Origin: Methanomassiliicoccus sp.
Lineage (GTDB): Archaea > Thermoplasmatota > Thermoplasmata > Methanomassiliicoccales > Methanomassiliicoccaceae
Direction: 5' to 3'
DNA: 64,000 nt
NCBI GenBank assembly: GCA_018262895.1
Contig: JADFDJ010000007.1
Coordinates: 1-64,000, forward strand
Shown: piece after piece, positions 1 to 8,524 of the stretch
Numbering within the stretch: the stretch's first letter is position 1
Layout of the letters: the number at the start of each line of letters is the position of its first letter
Program-made: the position numbers and the translations under genes
The notes under the pieces: model-generated
The model's database searches: none
What the model was told of the DNA's origin: nothing
Seen by the model: the letters and a program-made list of their open reading frames with translations, nothing else

Positions 1-30
1 TGAGCGATAATATCCAGGGAAAGGAGTCAG

Positions 31-885
31 GTGCAAAGATATTTATCTACATTGTATAATTTTCGCACGATTCTTATGGGATTGAACCGGGAAGCGTTGG
101 AGGGTGGAGTGCATCTGGCCCACGTCCGCGCGACCAAGAAGAAGCTCATGCTGGTCCAGGTCACCATCGTCCTGCTGGCGGTCATAATGCTGACGGCGCT
201 GGGCGGGGAGATCCAGGTGAAGCCTTTCTACTTCAACATCGGTTCCATCCTTTACTTCATAATCCTGATGGCCCTCATCGTGGGCGTGGAGGGGTTCTTC
301 TTCCGCTACCTGGAGCTGAAGCACATGAAGAGCCAGAGCGCCAAGTCCTACATGCTCAAGACCTCCATCTACCGCAGCCTGATCATCATCGCCATCTCCG
401 GCGCCGTCCTCATCATCGTAGTGGCGCCGTTCCTGGCAAACGCCGTGGCCAACTTCTCCAGCGAGACGGGCACCACCACCACGGCCGCTCCTTTCAACAA
501 CCGTGACCCCCTGGGCCTCACCACCGTGGACCACATATGGTTGGAGAGCGCCGCGCAGGCCGAGGTCATCATCATCTCCGATGCCAACTACCAGACGTAC
601 AAGGGTGACGCCGAGCAGCTGCGGCAGTACGCCGTCATGACCACCAAGGAGTCTTCCGCGGGGGTGGAGCTGCAGTTCCCCCAGACGCCCTTCGGAATGT
701 ACTACATCGTCGTGGACCCCGATAACCCCATGGAGGTATCCTACACCGTCCACCGGACGCCCTCGCCGACCTTCGTGGCCTTCGTCACCCTGTTCGCGTT
801 AGCGTTCATCGCCGCCTACGCAGGATGGGTCGCCTTCGCCTTCCAGACCCGGAAGCAGTTCACCAAGGGCGCCATCTACAAGTGA
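31..885 (+). CDS. Membrane protein of unknown function
   Basis: A GTG start is supported by an AAAGGAG Shine-Dalgarno four bases upstream; an in-frame ATG at 76 is the alternative. The 284-residue product has three hydrophobic segments in its first half (about residues 42-62, 68-90 and 112-137). A roughly 115-residue Thr/Ala-containing, probably extracytoplasmic stretch follows, then a final membrane helix (about 250-272) and a short basic tail. I recognise no family. The 3' end overlaps the convergent radical SAM gene by 10 bases. Coding status is secure from length and from the membrane topology; function is unknown. Confidence 0.8.
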   Translation: MQRYLSTLYNFRTILMGLNREALEGGVHLAHVRATKKKLMLVQVTIVLLAVIMLTALGGEIQVKPFYFNIGSILYFIILMALIVGVEGFFFRYLELKHMKSQSAKSYMLKTSIYRSLIIIAISGAVLIIVVAPFLANAVANFSSETGTTTTAAPFNNRDPLGLTTVDHIWLESAAQAEVIIISDANYQTYKGDAEQLRQYAVMTTKESSAGVELQFPQTPFGMYYIVVDPDNPMEVSYTVHRTPSPTFVAFVTLFALAFIAAYAGWVAFAFQTRKQFTKGAIYK

Positions 886-1706
886 AGGGCACAGCAGCTG
901 GGAACGTTCTCCACGAGGTATCCTTTATCAAGAGCCCACTGCACCGTCCGCGGGGAAGGGTTGACCACCCCCGCGGCCCCGTCCTCTATCGCCTCCGCCT
1001 CCGCCTCCCACTGGCCCCGGGGGCGCATGCAGCCCAGGAGGACGGGGGCGGTAACGGTGGCGACCGCCCTGCGCACGGCCCGGGATAACCTCTCGCGGGG
1101 GACGGCCCTGCTTTCCCAAGGCGTCCCCCTGGTCCCCATCAGGCCCAGGACAATGAGCGCATGGACCCTGTACGAGGGGATGAGCTCCAATGTCTCCTCC
1201 TCCCCTTCCTCCGACTGCAGGCCCACGCACACATGGGGGACCAGCCGTTCCGTCGGTTCCAGGAGCCCCATGGTGCGGCGGTAGTCGCGTGGGGATGCCT
1301 GGAGATGCAGGGTGCCCGATATGGTCAAGGGGTCCTGCACGACATCGACGGAGAAAGCCTCTGCCCCGCTAGAGATGATCGCCGCCGCGTCCATCTCGTC
1401 CAGGAGGCCGGGATGGATGTTAACCTCCAGCCCGGTGCTGGCCCTGATGCGGCGGACGGAGCCGGAGAAGCCGCCGAGCGGCACCCTCCCCAGGGGATCG
1501 CAGCCCCCGCTGAGCAGGAACCCCCTCCCCCCCTCGGACGAAAGCCGCACCGCCTCACGCTCCAGCTCATCAGGGGTGAGGGCTGGCCTCATCCCCTGAA
1601 GGTACCTCCCCCGGCAGTGGTCGCACTGAAGCGAGCACCCTGTACCGGTGACGGAGAACGCTGGAAAGCTCCTTCCAGGACGGTAGAAGGTAACCCTGGG
1701 GGCCAC
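876..1706 (-). CDS. Radical SAM protein (biotin-synthase-like, archaeal)
   Basis: A CX3CX2C iron-sulfur motif (CSLQCDHC, about residues 24-31) in a 276-residue protein marks a radical SAM enzyme that would bind a 4Fe-4S cluster and cleave S-adenosylmethionine. The length and the start of the barrel resemble the archaeal group described as uncharacterised biotin synthase homologs. Some radical SAM proteins of about this size act in archaeal lipoate synthesis (LipS1/LipS2), but I cannot assign this one to that role from sequence alone. The GTG start lies at 1706. The stop is TAG and the 3' end overlaps the convergent neighbour. A Cys pair near the C-terminus (SCCALH) may bind an additional ligand. 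Confidence 0.8.
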   Translation of the reverse strand: MAPRVTFYRPGRSFPAFSVTGTGCSLQCDHCRGRYLQGMRPALTPDELEREAVRLSSEGGRGFLLSGGCDPLGRVPLGGFSGSVRRIRASTGLEVNIHPGLLDEMDAAAIISSGAEAFSVDVVQDPLTISGTLHLQASPRDYRRTMGLLEPTERLVPHVCVGLQSEEGEEETLELIPSYRVHALIVLGLMGTRGTPWESRAVPRERLSRAVRRAVATVTAPVLLGCMRPRGQWEAEAEAIEDGAAGVVNPSPRTVQWALDKGYLVENVPSCCALHL

Positions 1707-1776
1707 AGGAACGCCAAGTACCTGCTATACCAAAAGGTTTATTGGAGTGATTACATTCCGAGGATAGAGGATTTAT

Positions 1777-2007
1777 ATGAAGGCCTATCGCGCTAACGGT
1801 GAGTTCAAGACCGGAAAGTTCAGCTGGCAGAAGTTCAGCATAGAGATCGCCGCTGAGAATGAGGCCGGTGTCACCGAGCAGATCTATTCTAACCTTGGAA
1901 GCCGCCACAAGCTTAACCGCACACAGATCAGGATCGCCGAGATCAAGCCGATAAAGGGCGACGAGATCATCAGCCACACCGTGAAGTACCTCGCTGAGGG
2001 TCACTGA
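1777..2007 (+). CDS. rpl18a: Large ribosomal subunit protein eL20 (L18Ae/LX)
   Basis: The 76-residue protein carries the small archaeal LX/L18a fold signature, starting MKAYRANGEF and containing the SNLGSRHKLNR segment typical of this family. It is a 50S subunit protein. The ATG follows a GAGGA-containing leader, with a T/A-rich promoter element around 1735-1745. Its stop overlaps the prefoldin alpha start in an ATGA-type junction (TGATGA), so the two are translationally coupled. L18a, prefoldin alpha and FtsY together form a classical archaeal operon linking the ribosome, nascent-chain folding and membrane targeting. Confidence 0.95.
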   Translation: MKAYRANGEFKTGKFSWQKFSIEIAAENEAGVTEQIYSNLGSRHKLNRTQIRIAEIKPIKGDEIISHTVKYLAEGH

Positions 2008-2429
2008 TGAACGAGCAGGAGCTGCGGCAGGCGATGTCCACCCTGGAGCTCTTCCGGGCCCAGCTGGAGAGCATCGCGGAGAACCAGCAGCTCATCCAGA
2101 TCTCCCTGGAGGAGCTGGGAAGGGCAAGGGAGACCTTGAACCAGTTCCAGAACGCCAAGGAAGGCGATGAGCTGCTGGTACCGATCGGCGGCAACTCCTT
2201 CGTGTTCGCCAAGGTGGCCACCAACGCCAAGGCCATCGTGGGCATCGGTACCGGGATCTCCGTGGAGAAGAGCATGGACGAGGCCATCAAGACCATGGAC
2301 GACCGCTCCAAGGAGCTGTTGGACACCATGAACAAGCTCAACGATCGCCGGTTGGCCATCGAGGAGCAGGCCAACGTGCTCTCGCAGGCCGTGCAGCAAG
2401 AGGTCCAGGCGCTGCAGCGCGGTAACTGA
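2007..2429 (+). CDS. pfdA: Prefoldin subunit alpha
   Basis: This 140-residue protein has the prefoldin alpha layout: an N-terminal coiled coil (about residues 1-45), a central beta-hairpin region (LLVPIGGNSFVFAKV, then AIVGIGTGISVEKS) and a C-terminal coiled coil. With the beta subunit it would form the hexameric jellyfish-like chaperone that hands unfolded proteins to the thermosome. It is co-transcribed between rpl18a and ftsY. The start overlaps the upstream stop, and its own TGA overlaps the proposed CTG start of ftsY. Confidence 0.95.
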   Translation: MNEQELRQAMSTLELFRAQLESIAENQQLIQISLEELGRARETLNQFQNAKEGDELLVPIGGNSFVFAKVATNAKAIVGIGTGISVEKSMDEAIKTMDDRSKELLDTMNKLNDRRLAIEEQANVLSQAVQQEVQALQRGN

Positions 2430-3397
2430 GCAAGGCTGGTGGTCGGCTGTTCGACTCGCTAAAAAAGAAGCTCTCCGCACTTCGGGGCAAGGCGGCCGAG
2501 CTACCGGCCAGTACCGAAAAGATCGACGCGGAGGCCGCCGTAGGCGACAGTGGCCGCAAGATCGACGAGAAGGAGGTCGACGAACTCCTGTGGGAGCTGG
2601 AGCTGGGCCTTTTGGAATCCGATGTCGCCCTCCCGGTCATCGAGGAGATCAAGACCAATGTCCGCGAGGGGCTGGTCGGCAAGAGGATCGACCGTAAGTT
2701 CAGCCTTGACAAGGTCGTGGAGGCTGCCCTTCGCAACGCCATAGAGGCGGTCCTCAAGAAGAGCGAGTTCGATTTCGACGGCTACGTGGACTCGCACGAG
2801 AGGCCGGTCATCATCATGTTCGTGGGCATCAACGGCACGGGCAAGACCACGGCCATCGCCAAGCTCGCCAACCGGCTGCAGAAGAAGGGGCTCACCACGG
2901 TGCTGTCCGCCTCCGACACCTTCCGGGCGGGGGCCATCGAGCAGCTCACCGTGCACTCCGAGAGACTGGGCACCAAGATCGTGAAGCACCAGTCGGGCGG
3001 GGACCCTGCAGCGGTGGCCTACGACGCGGTGGACCATGCCAAGGCCAAGCGCCGTGACGTGGTCCTCGTGGACACCGCCGGGCGGATGCAGACCAACACC
3101 AACCTCATGGACGAGATGAAGAAGATCAAGAGGGTCATCAGCCCCCATCTGGTCATCTTCGTGGGCGATTCCCTGGCGGGGAACGATGCCATCGAGCAGG
3201 CGGTCGCCTTCGACAAGGCCGTGGGCATCGACGCGGTGATACTGACGAAGATCGATACCGATGCCAAGGGCGGAGCGGCACTGTCCATCGCCAACGCCAT
3301 AGGGAAGCCCATCGCCTTCCTGTCCACAGGGCAGGGTTACGAGGACATAATCAAGTTCGACAGCAAGTGGATGCTGGAGCGCCTGTTCTCCGAATGA
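2426..3397 (+). CDS. ftsY: Signal recognition particle receptor FtsY, probable CTG start
   Basis: FtsY is the SRP-receptor GTPase of the NG type that docks SRP-ribosome complexes at the membrane. Visible motifs are G1 GINGTGKTT, DTFRAGAIEQL, DTAGRMQTN and TKIDTDAKGG. The first ATG/GTG/TTG codon in this frame is the TTG at 2612, which would remove the first N-domain helices. The frame is open and clearly FtsY-like back to 2426 (FDSLKKKLSALRGKAAE, then DEKEVDELLWELELGLLESDV). The only start-like codons there are CTG at 2426, overlapping the pfdA stop as CTGA, and CTG at 2447. I place the start at 2426 (323 residues). Coupled reinitiation after pfdA is the likely mechanism. Product identity is near certain; the start codon is inference. 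Confidence 0.9.
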   Translation: MSKAGGRLFDSLKKKLSALRGKAAELPASTEKIDAEAAVGDSGRKIDEKEVDELLWELELGLLESDVALPVIEEIKTNVREGLVGKRIDRKFSLDKVVEAALRNAIEAVLKKSEFDFDGYVDSHERPVIIMFVGINGTGKTTAIAKLANRLQKKGLTTVLSASDTFRAGAIEQLTVHSERLGTKIVKHQSGGDPAAVAYDAVDHAKAKRRDVVLVDTAGRMQTNTNLMDEMKKIKRVISPHLVIFVGDSLAGNDAIEQAVAFDKAVGIDAVILTKIDTDAKGGAALSIANAIGKPIAFLSTGQGYEDIIKFDSKWMLERLFSE

Positions 3398-3438
3398 GAT
3401 TCGGCGAACCGATGCTTAATTTGATTACTTTTGCGGTT

Positions 3439-3454
3439 GTATCGACAACGATAC
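3439..3454. promoter_or_regulatory. Perfect inverted repeat before the RibD_C-like gene
   Basis: GTATCG-ACAA-CGATAC is a perfect six-base inverted repeat ending four bases before the ATG at 3458. It could be an operator at the transcription start or a small mRNA hairpin that hides the initiation region. No function can be assigned from sequence. Confidence 0.5.
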
Positions 3455-3457
3455 CAA

Positions 3458-4105
3458 ATGTTGCCATATGTCGTCATTCACAACGCCGTGAGCGTGGACG
3501 GGAGGATGGACAGGGTCGACGTGGACCTGGAGCTGTACTACTCCCTCATCTCCACCTGGAAGGAGGACCTTACCCTCGTGGGCTCGGAGACCTTCATGGA
3601 CGCCGATCAGTGGGAGGCGTGGGTGCATGACGGAACCACCGACCCCTCCAAGCCGCTGCTGTCGGTCGTGGACAGCCGGGGACGGTTCAAGAGATGGGAG
3701 AAGGCCGTGCCTTCCCCCTACTGGCGGGCAGGGATAGCGCTGTGCTCCCGGTCCACACCCCAGGAGCACCTGGACTACCTGAAGCGGGTGGGAGTGGACG
3801 CCATCGTCACCGGAAAGGAGAAGGTGGACCTGAGGGAGGGCCTTGAGCGCCTGGCCAGTGATCACGGTGTGAGGGTGATCAGGGTGGACAGCGGGGGCAC
3901 CCTCAACGGGGCGCTGCTCCGGGCCGGTCTCATCGACGAGGTGAGCGTGCTGATGCTGCCTCAGCTCATCGGCGGCACGACCCCCAGATCCCTGTTCCGG
4001 GCGGAGGACCTGCCCGCTAACGTCGCCCCCACCCCCGTGGAGCTCATCTCCTCACGCGAGCTCAAGGGCGGGACCTTGTGGCTGCGCTACCGTGTCCTGA
4101 AGTGA
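3458..4105 (+). CDS. RibD C-terminal/dihydrofolate reductase-like protein
   Basis: The 215-residue protein begins MLPYVVIHNAVSVDGRMD, the usual opening of the RibD_C reductase fold. It also has the later glycine-rich segment RVDSGGTLNGALLRAGLIDEVS, which fits the nucleotide- and substrate-binding end of that fold. Members reduce the ribosylamino-pyrimidine intermediate of riboflavin synthesis or act as other NADPH reductases. A second, closer match to archaeal RIB7 is encoded at 53691-54332, so this copy may have a different substrate. ATG 3458 was chosen because homology begins there; an in-frame TTG at 3431 is less likely. The 3' end abuts the convergent M20 peptidase gene without a gap. 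Confidence 0.8.
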   Translation: MLPYVVIHNAVSVDGRMDRVDVDLELYYSLISTWKEDLTLVGSETFMDADQWEAWVHDGTTDPSKPLLSVVDSRGRFKRWEKAVPSPYWRAGIALCSRSTPQEHLDYLKRVGVDAIVTGKEKVDLREGLERLASDHGVRVIRVDSGGTLNGALLRAGLIDEVSVLMLPQLIGGTTPRSLFRAEDLPANVAPTPVELISSRELKGGTLWLRYRVLK

Positions 4106-5383
4106 TCAGTAGTCGGGCAGTGGGTCCTTGATGGTCCCGGGGAAGCAAAGCTGGGACAGGAGCACGGAGAAGACCTTGGCATCGTTGACCAGGTTGTCCA
4201 ATCGGATGTACTCGTCCACCTGGTGGGCCATCTCGTCCAGGGTTTCCCAGACATAGGCGTCCATACCCTCGAGGCGGAACCAGTTGGCGCAGGTCTGCCC
4301 CCCGATGCCTGTCATGGTGGGGCTCTTGCCGAGCACCCGGCGCACGGCCTTGCTCAGCGCTTTGGCTCCCTCCCCGTCCGCCCGGGACGCCCGTCCCGCC
4401 GGGTCCACGCGAACGGCCTCCACGGTTATGGTCGCCCCCGTCCTCTGCTCGAAGATCCTCGCCACCTCCTGAGCTGCCTCCACACACTCCTGGATGTCGT
4501 ACTCCGGGAGCAGGCGGATATCGAAGAAGGTCACGTCCTCGCCGGGGATGGTGTTGACGTTCTCCACGTTGGCCAGCCGCTTGGTGGGCTCGAAGGTGGA
4601 GCGTTCAGGGTCGAAGAGCGGGTTCCTGGATGGGAACCTGCCCCGCAGCTGTTCGGACAGGAAGACCAGCAGCTCCGAGCCCACCAGAAGGGCGTTGATG
4701 CCCTTCTCGGGGGTGGAGGCGTGCACCTGCTTCCCCTTTACAACGACCCTGAGCCAGATGATGGATTTCTCTGCGATCTCGATGACTGAGCCGTCGGCCG
4801 CGCCCGCGTCCGGGACATAGATGATATCATCGGCGCCGAACAGCCCCTCCTTGAGGAGGTACTTGATGCCGTGGTCGGACCCGGCCTCCTCGTCGGCCAC
4901 CACCGCTACACCGAATCCTATGTCAGGCTCCAGCCCGGTGTCCAGAAGGGACCGGGACGCGAAGATGGATGATATGACAGCCTGCCCGTTGTCCTCCGAG
5001 CCCCTTCCATACAGCTTCCCGTCGACCACCGTGCCGTCGAAGGGGGGGTAGGTCCATGCCTTCACGTCCCCCGGGGAGACAGTGTCCATGTGGGACACCA
5101 TCCAGACGGTGCGCTCACTCTTCCCCTTGCGCCTGGCGAGAACGCTGGGGCGCACACCGGAGGCGACCCTGCTGTCCGGGGCATTAAAGACGCGGATGTC
5201 CTGGAAGCCGCATCTACGAAGGAGGTCCTCTATGAAGCGGGACCGCTCCAGCTCGCCCTGTCCCCCGTTCTCCGGTCCCATCGCCGGGACCCTCAGCATG
5301 GCCTTCATCTCCTCGATCATGTCAGGCCGGTACTTCTCTACAGATGCCAATAGTTGCTCAATGGTAGGCAGGGTTAACACCAT
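4106..5383 (-). CDS. M20 family metallopeptidase (ArgE/DapE type)
   Basis: The protein has the di-zinc ligand set of M20 amidohydrolases: SHMDTVSPGD (His and Asp), GRGSEDNGQ (bridging Asp), DEEAGSDHG (catalytic Glu pair), VPDAG, and the C-terminal AHQVDEY histidine. A dimerisation lid domain lies in the middle. Substrates in this family are N-acyl amino acids, succinyl-diaminopimelate or short peptides; this one cannot be told apart by eye. I placed the start at the ATG at 5383 (MVLTLPTIEQLL, 425 residues). An upstream in-frame start at 5449 would add 22 residues with no family character. It is monocistronic between convergent and same-strand neighbours. Confidence 0.85.
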   Translation of the reverse strand: MVLTLPTIEQLLASVEKYRPDMIEEMKAMLRVPAMGPENGGQGELERSRFIEDLLRRCGFQDIRVFNAPDSRVASGVRPSVLARRKGKSERTVWMVSHMDTVSPGDVKAWTYPPFDGTVVDGKLYGRGSEDNGQAVISSIFASRSLLDTGLEPDIGFGVAVVADEEAGSDHGIKYLLKEGLFGADDIIYVPDAGAADGSVIEIAEKSIIWLRVVVKGKQVHASTPEKGINALLVGSELLVFLSEQLRGRFPSRNPLFDPERSTFEPTKRLANVENVNTIPGEDVTFFDIRLLPEYDIQECVEAAQEVARIFEQRTGATITVEAVRVDPAGRASRADGEGAKALSKAVRRVLGKSPTMTGIGGQTCANWFRLEGMDAYVWETLDEMAHQVDEYIRLDNLVNDAKVFSVLLSQLCFPGTIKDPLPDY

Positions 5384-5471
5384 GCCGACATGGTCGAGCA
5401 GAATATATCTTGTCGCCGACAGGGCGGTGGAGGAAAAGCCCCGGTCCACAGCTGGACCGGGGTCGCATAGT

Positions 5472-6650
5472 TTAGTCCCGCCGTACGATCATGGAGACGG
5501 CGTTGCCGCCTCCCAGGCATAAGGTGGCCAGGCCTGTGCGGGCTCCGCGGTCCTTCATGGCATACAGAAGGGTGGTCAGGACCCTGGAACCAGAGCATCC
5601 GATGGGGTGGCCTAGGGCCACCGCCCCTCCGTTGACATTGAAGCGGTCGTCCGGCACCCCCAGCTCCTTCTTAACGGCCACCGAGGCGGTGGCGAAGGCC
5701 TCGTTGTGCTCGAACAGGTCGATGTCGTCGATGGTCATCCCGGCCTTCTTCAGCAGGGCCCGTGTCGTCGGTATCGGGGCCTCCATGATCCACTCCGGCC
5801 TCGTTCCTCCGGTGTGGTAGTCGACGATGGTGGCCAGGGGCTTGATTCCGTGCTCATCCGCAAACTCCCGCGATGCCACCACCACGGCCGCGGCACCGTC
5901 GCTCAGCTGGGAGGCGTTCCCGGCGGTGACGATGCCCCCCTCCTTGAACGCCGGCCTGAGCTTGGCGAGGGATTCCAGGGAGATGTCGGGGCGAACGCCC
6001 TCGTCCTGACGGAACGCGACCTCCTCCTTCTTGCTCTTGATCATCACCGGGAAGATCTCCTCGTCGAACTTGCCCGCCTTCATGGCCGCCAGGGCCTTGA
6101 CGTGGCTCTGGTAGGATAGCTCGTCGGCATCCTGGCGGGTGACGTTGTAGCGCTCCGCCACGATCTCGGCGGTGTTGCCCATGTGCTGATCGCTGGGGGC
6201 GTCCCACAGGCCGTCCCTCACCATGTGGTCCACTATCTTGTTGTCCCCCATACGGTAGCCGAAGCGGGCCTCCATCAGAAGGTAGGGCGCGGCGCTCATG
6301 CTCTCCATGCCTCCGGCCACTATCACGTCGTTCTCCCCTGCGCGTACCGAGGTGGCCGCCAGCATGACCGTCTTCAGGCCTGAGCCGCATATCTTGTTCA
6401 CGTTCAACGAGCCTATCTCCACTGGAAGGCCTGCCTTCAGCGCCGCCTGGCGTGCGGGGTTCTGGCCGGTCCCTGCGGACAGGACTATGCCCATCATGCA
6501 CTCCTGTATGTCTGCCGGCTCCAGGGTCGCCCTCTTCACCGCCTCGGTGATGGCAAGCGCTCCCAGCTGGGGAGCGGAGAAGTTCTTCAACGAGCCTCCG
6601 TATTTTCCGACCGCAGTGCGGGCGGCGCTGAGGATGACTGCTTCCTTCAA
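5472..6650 (-). CDS. Acetyl-CoA acetyltransferase (thiolase)
   Basis: This is a full-length thiolase II of 392 residues. It has the acyl-accepting cysteine in NKICGSGLK (about residue 88), the histidine in EHNEAFA, the GGAVALGHPIGCSGSR block and a C-terminal CLGGGNAVSMIV with the second catalytic cysteine. It condenses two acetyl-CoA to acetoacetyl-CoA or runs the reverse cleavage. The sequence reads like the bacterial AtoB/PhaA type rather than the archaeal thiolase that pairs with a DUF35 partner and HMG-CoA synthase. No such partners are adjacent. Roles in mevalonate synthesis or in acyl degradation are both possible; bacterial origin is inference. Confidence 0.93.
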   Translation of the reverse strand: MKEAVILSAARTAVGKYGGSLKNFSAPQLGALAITEAVKRATLEPADIQECMMGIVLSAGTGQNPARQAALKAGLPVEIGSLNVNKICGSGLKTVMLAATSVRAGENDVIVAGGMESMSAAPYLLMEARFGYRMGDNKIVDHMVRDGLWDAPSDQHMGNTAEIVAERYNVTRQDADELSYQSHVKALAAMKAGKFDEEIFPVMIKSKKEEVAFRQDEGVRPDISLESLAKLRPAFKEGGIVTAGNASQLSDGAAAVVVASREFADEHGIKPLATIVDYHTGGTRPEWIMEAPIPTTRALLKKAGMTIDDIDLFEHNEAFATASVAVKKELGVPDDRFNVNGGAVALGHPIGCSGSRVLTTLLYAMKDRGARTGLATLCLGGGNAVSMIVRRD

Positions 6651-6739
6651 TTGATCATGCTCCTTTAAAGGTCCAAGGGAACTGATGCTCCCATCCGGCC
6701 AGGCCAGCGCCTTAATCCATTAAAAAAGTGACGGTTAGT

Positions 6740-8083
6740 TTATACGACAATGGTCGAGGTCAGGCCCATCCTCTTCAACGGCTTGGACAGGTGGCGGCGG
6801 GAGCAGACCGGCGGCTCGTACCATCCCGGCATGAGCGCCCGCTGCCCCGCGGAGATCCTTGGGCGGTCGGCAGCGGTGCCGCACCGGCGGCAGCGGTAAC
6901 CCTGTCCCCTGCCCGCAGACTTCATGTTCTTTCCGCACCGGGGGCATGGGGGGTTGCTGCGGACCATCGCCGGGGCCAGGGAGATGACCTGGAACTTCTC
7001 CAGGTTGAGGGTCCGGGGCTGTTCCCGCAGCTCCCCCACGACCTTGACCGTGTCACCGGGGACCAAGGCCCGGACCAGGTCCCGGAAGCCCTTGGAGGGC
7101 TCGTAGGCGGCGCACTCCAGCGGCCCTGCTCGTGAGCTCAGGGCGAAGATGACGTGGCCGCCGGGGACGGTGCGGGGTGGGGAAAGTACCTCCCCCTCCA
7201 CCTCGTAGCTGCGGTTGGGTACGAGGTCGGTCCACTCCCGCAGGATGTGGTCGTCGGTCCCCTGGTTGCTGATGAACAGCAGCCATCGGTCAACAGGCTC
7301 AGAATGTATGGAGCGATGCGCCTCGTAGAGGTCCATGGGGGAGTCGCCCCTTATGCCATAGAGGATCGGGCAGGTGGTGTGAGGTACGATCGCCGGCCGG
7401 CCAGTGAGGGCATCATAGTTGTTGAATGTGGAAGGAAATCGTTCGTCCAGCAGGGACACGTCCTTGGAGGACACCTCGCGGGGCGAGCCCCAAAGGTCCT
7501 GACGGCGATAGGTGAGGACCTCGTAGGTGCGGTCCCGGGGCACCCACGACGCAGCCGCGGCGGCCCCGATGAGCCCCCGGCCGGAGTTGAGCTCGTAGGT
7601 CCTGGCGTCCACCTCACGCAGTGCGGCGACCGCATCCTCCTTGGCGATTATCTCGCTGACCGCGCGGAGGTAAAGGTCCGGGCGGGGCGGGCGGGGGCAG
7701 ACCACCAGACCGGGGTCGGAGTCTTCGATCTGGGACCACCGTTCCAGAACCGGCCGGCAACGCTCGAGGACCTCGTCGGCGTCCGGCTCCTCTGCGGAAC
7801 GGGCATAGCTGACAACGTCCCGCTCACCAATGCGGCCGATGAGGCGCGGCAGGCCGGCCCCTTTACCGACCCTGATGCAAATGGCACCGTTCCCCCTGGT
7901 CTTCCAGGGTACGGCGGGATTGAGGCGCACCAGGCGCGGCAGGCCGATCACGTCCAGGTCCGGGAGGGCCCTCACCAGCTCTGTGGCCAGAAAGGTGGTG
8001 CACATCCAAGTGGATGAATCAGTGTCGTCTGCGGCGATGATCAAGGCATCCCCGGGGGAGTAGGAAATGCTCATATCAATCAT
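6740..8083 (-). CDS. tiaS: tRNA(Ile2) 2-agmatinylcytidine synthetase
   Basis: TiaS attaches agmatine to C34 of the CAU-anticodon tRNA-Ile so that it reads AUA. The start of the protein shows the family signature AADDTDSSTWMCTT and RLVRLNPAVPWKTRGNGAI. The kinase-like region and OB-fold are followed by a C-terminal zinc ribbon (CPRCGKN...CRRCG, about residues 378-400). The ATG at 8083 (MIDMSISYSPGD, 447 residues) overlaps the upstream stop as ATGA, which argues for translational coupling; an in-frame ATG at 8074 is also possible. A longer reading starting near 8275 adds non-homologous sequence antiparallel to the upstream gene and was discarded. Confidence 0.95.
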   Translation of the reverse strand: MIDMSISYSPGDALIIAADDTDSSTWMCTTFLATELVRALPDLDVIGLPRLVRLNPAVPWKTRGNGAICIRVGKGAGLPRLIGRIGERDVVSYARSAEEPDADEVLERCRPVLERWSQIEDSDPGLVVCPRPPRPDLYLRAVSEIIAKEDAVAALREVDARTYELNSGRGLIGAAAAASWVPRDRTYEVLTYRRQDLWGSPREVSSKDVSLLDERFPSTFNNYDALTGRPAIVPHTTCPILYGIRGDSPMDLYEAHRSIHSEPVDRWLLFISNQGTDDHILREWTDLVPNRSYEVEGEVLSPPRTVPGGHVIFALSSRAGPLECAAYEPSKGFRDLVRALVPGDTVKVVGELREQPRTLNLEKFQVISLAPAMVRSNPPCPRCGKNMKSAGRGQGYRCRRCGTAADRPRISAGQRALMPGWYEPPVCSRRHLSKPLKRMGLTSTIVV

Positions 8084-8430
8084 TTCCGGTCGATGAGCTT
8101 CAAACTGCTCACGATGAAGAAGTCGGGGTCCTCGGAGGACCGCTGCAACGTCATGCGGGCGGCGGTTCCGGCGGGAGCGCAGGCAGGCAGAAGCTCCGAA
8201 GGGCAGAAGGCGGTGGCCTCTCCCCCCAGACCATCGGAGATGTTCAGCAGGAACCCGCCTGTGCATGCACGGCATTGCTGGACCATCACAGTGAGCTCGC
8301 AGGTGTCATCCCCCATGGACTCAATGCTCTCGACCTCCAGGGGTTGAAACTCGCTCATCGCCATCAGGGCCATGATGGCTGCGGCTGCTGCCAGAAGGAC
8401 GTGCGCAGGCTCAGCGCCCAGAGGTCTCAT
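8080..8430 (-). CDS. Small membrane-anchored OB-fold-like protein
   Basis: The 116-residue product has a hydrophobic N-terminal helix (about residues 8-24, Ala/Leu-rich) followed by a region with the pattern of an OB-fold (NISDGLGGEATAFCPSEL, then GTAARMTLQRSSEDPDFFIV). Archaea encode several small proteins with a single membrane helix before an OB-fold. If translation instead begins at the internal ATG at 8358 the helix is lost. Its stop overlaps the tiaS start (ATGA), so it is in the tiaS operon. The fold assignment is by pattern only and function is unknown. Cysteines at about residues 53, 56 and 76 could bind metal. Confidence 0.65.
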   Translation of the reverse strand: MRPLGAEPAHVLLAAAAAIMALMAMSEFQPLEVESIESMGDDTCELTVMVQQCRACTGGFLLNISDGLGGEATAFCPSELLPACAPAGTAARMTLQRSSEDPDFFIVSSLKLIDRK

Positions 8431-8524
8431 GTCGCGGAGCTTGTGCCCTGGAGATATGGGTGCTTTCCCAATGCATTCAACCTACGTGGATAATCTTGAA
8501 TAGGGAAGTGCGTATCTGCCTGTC

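Noticed and set aside
1161-1796. A 211-residue open frame antisense to the radical SAM gene
   Set aside because: It is a low-information reading through the GC-rich opposite strand of a well-supported gene.
8084-8275. N-terminal extension of TiaS
   Set aside because: It lies inside the upstream gene, has no family resemblance and ignores the ATGA coupling at 8083.
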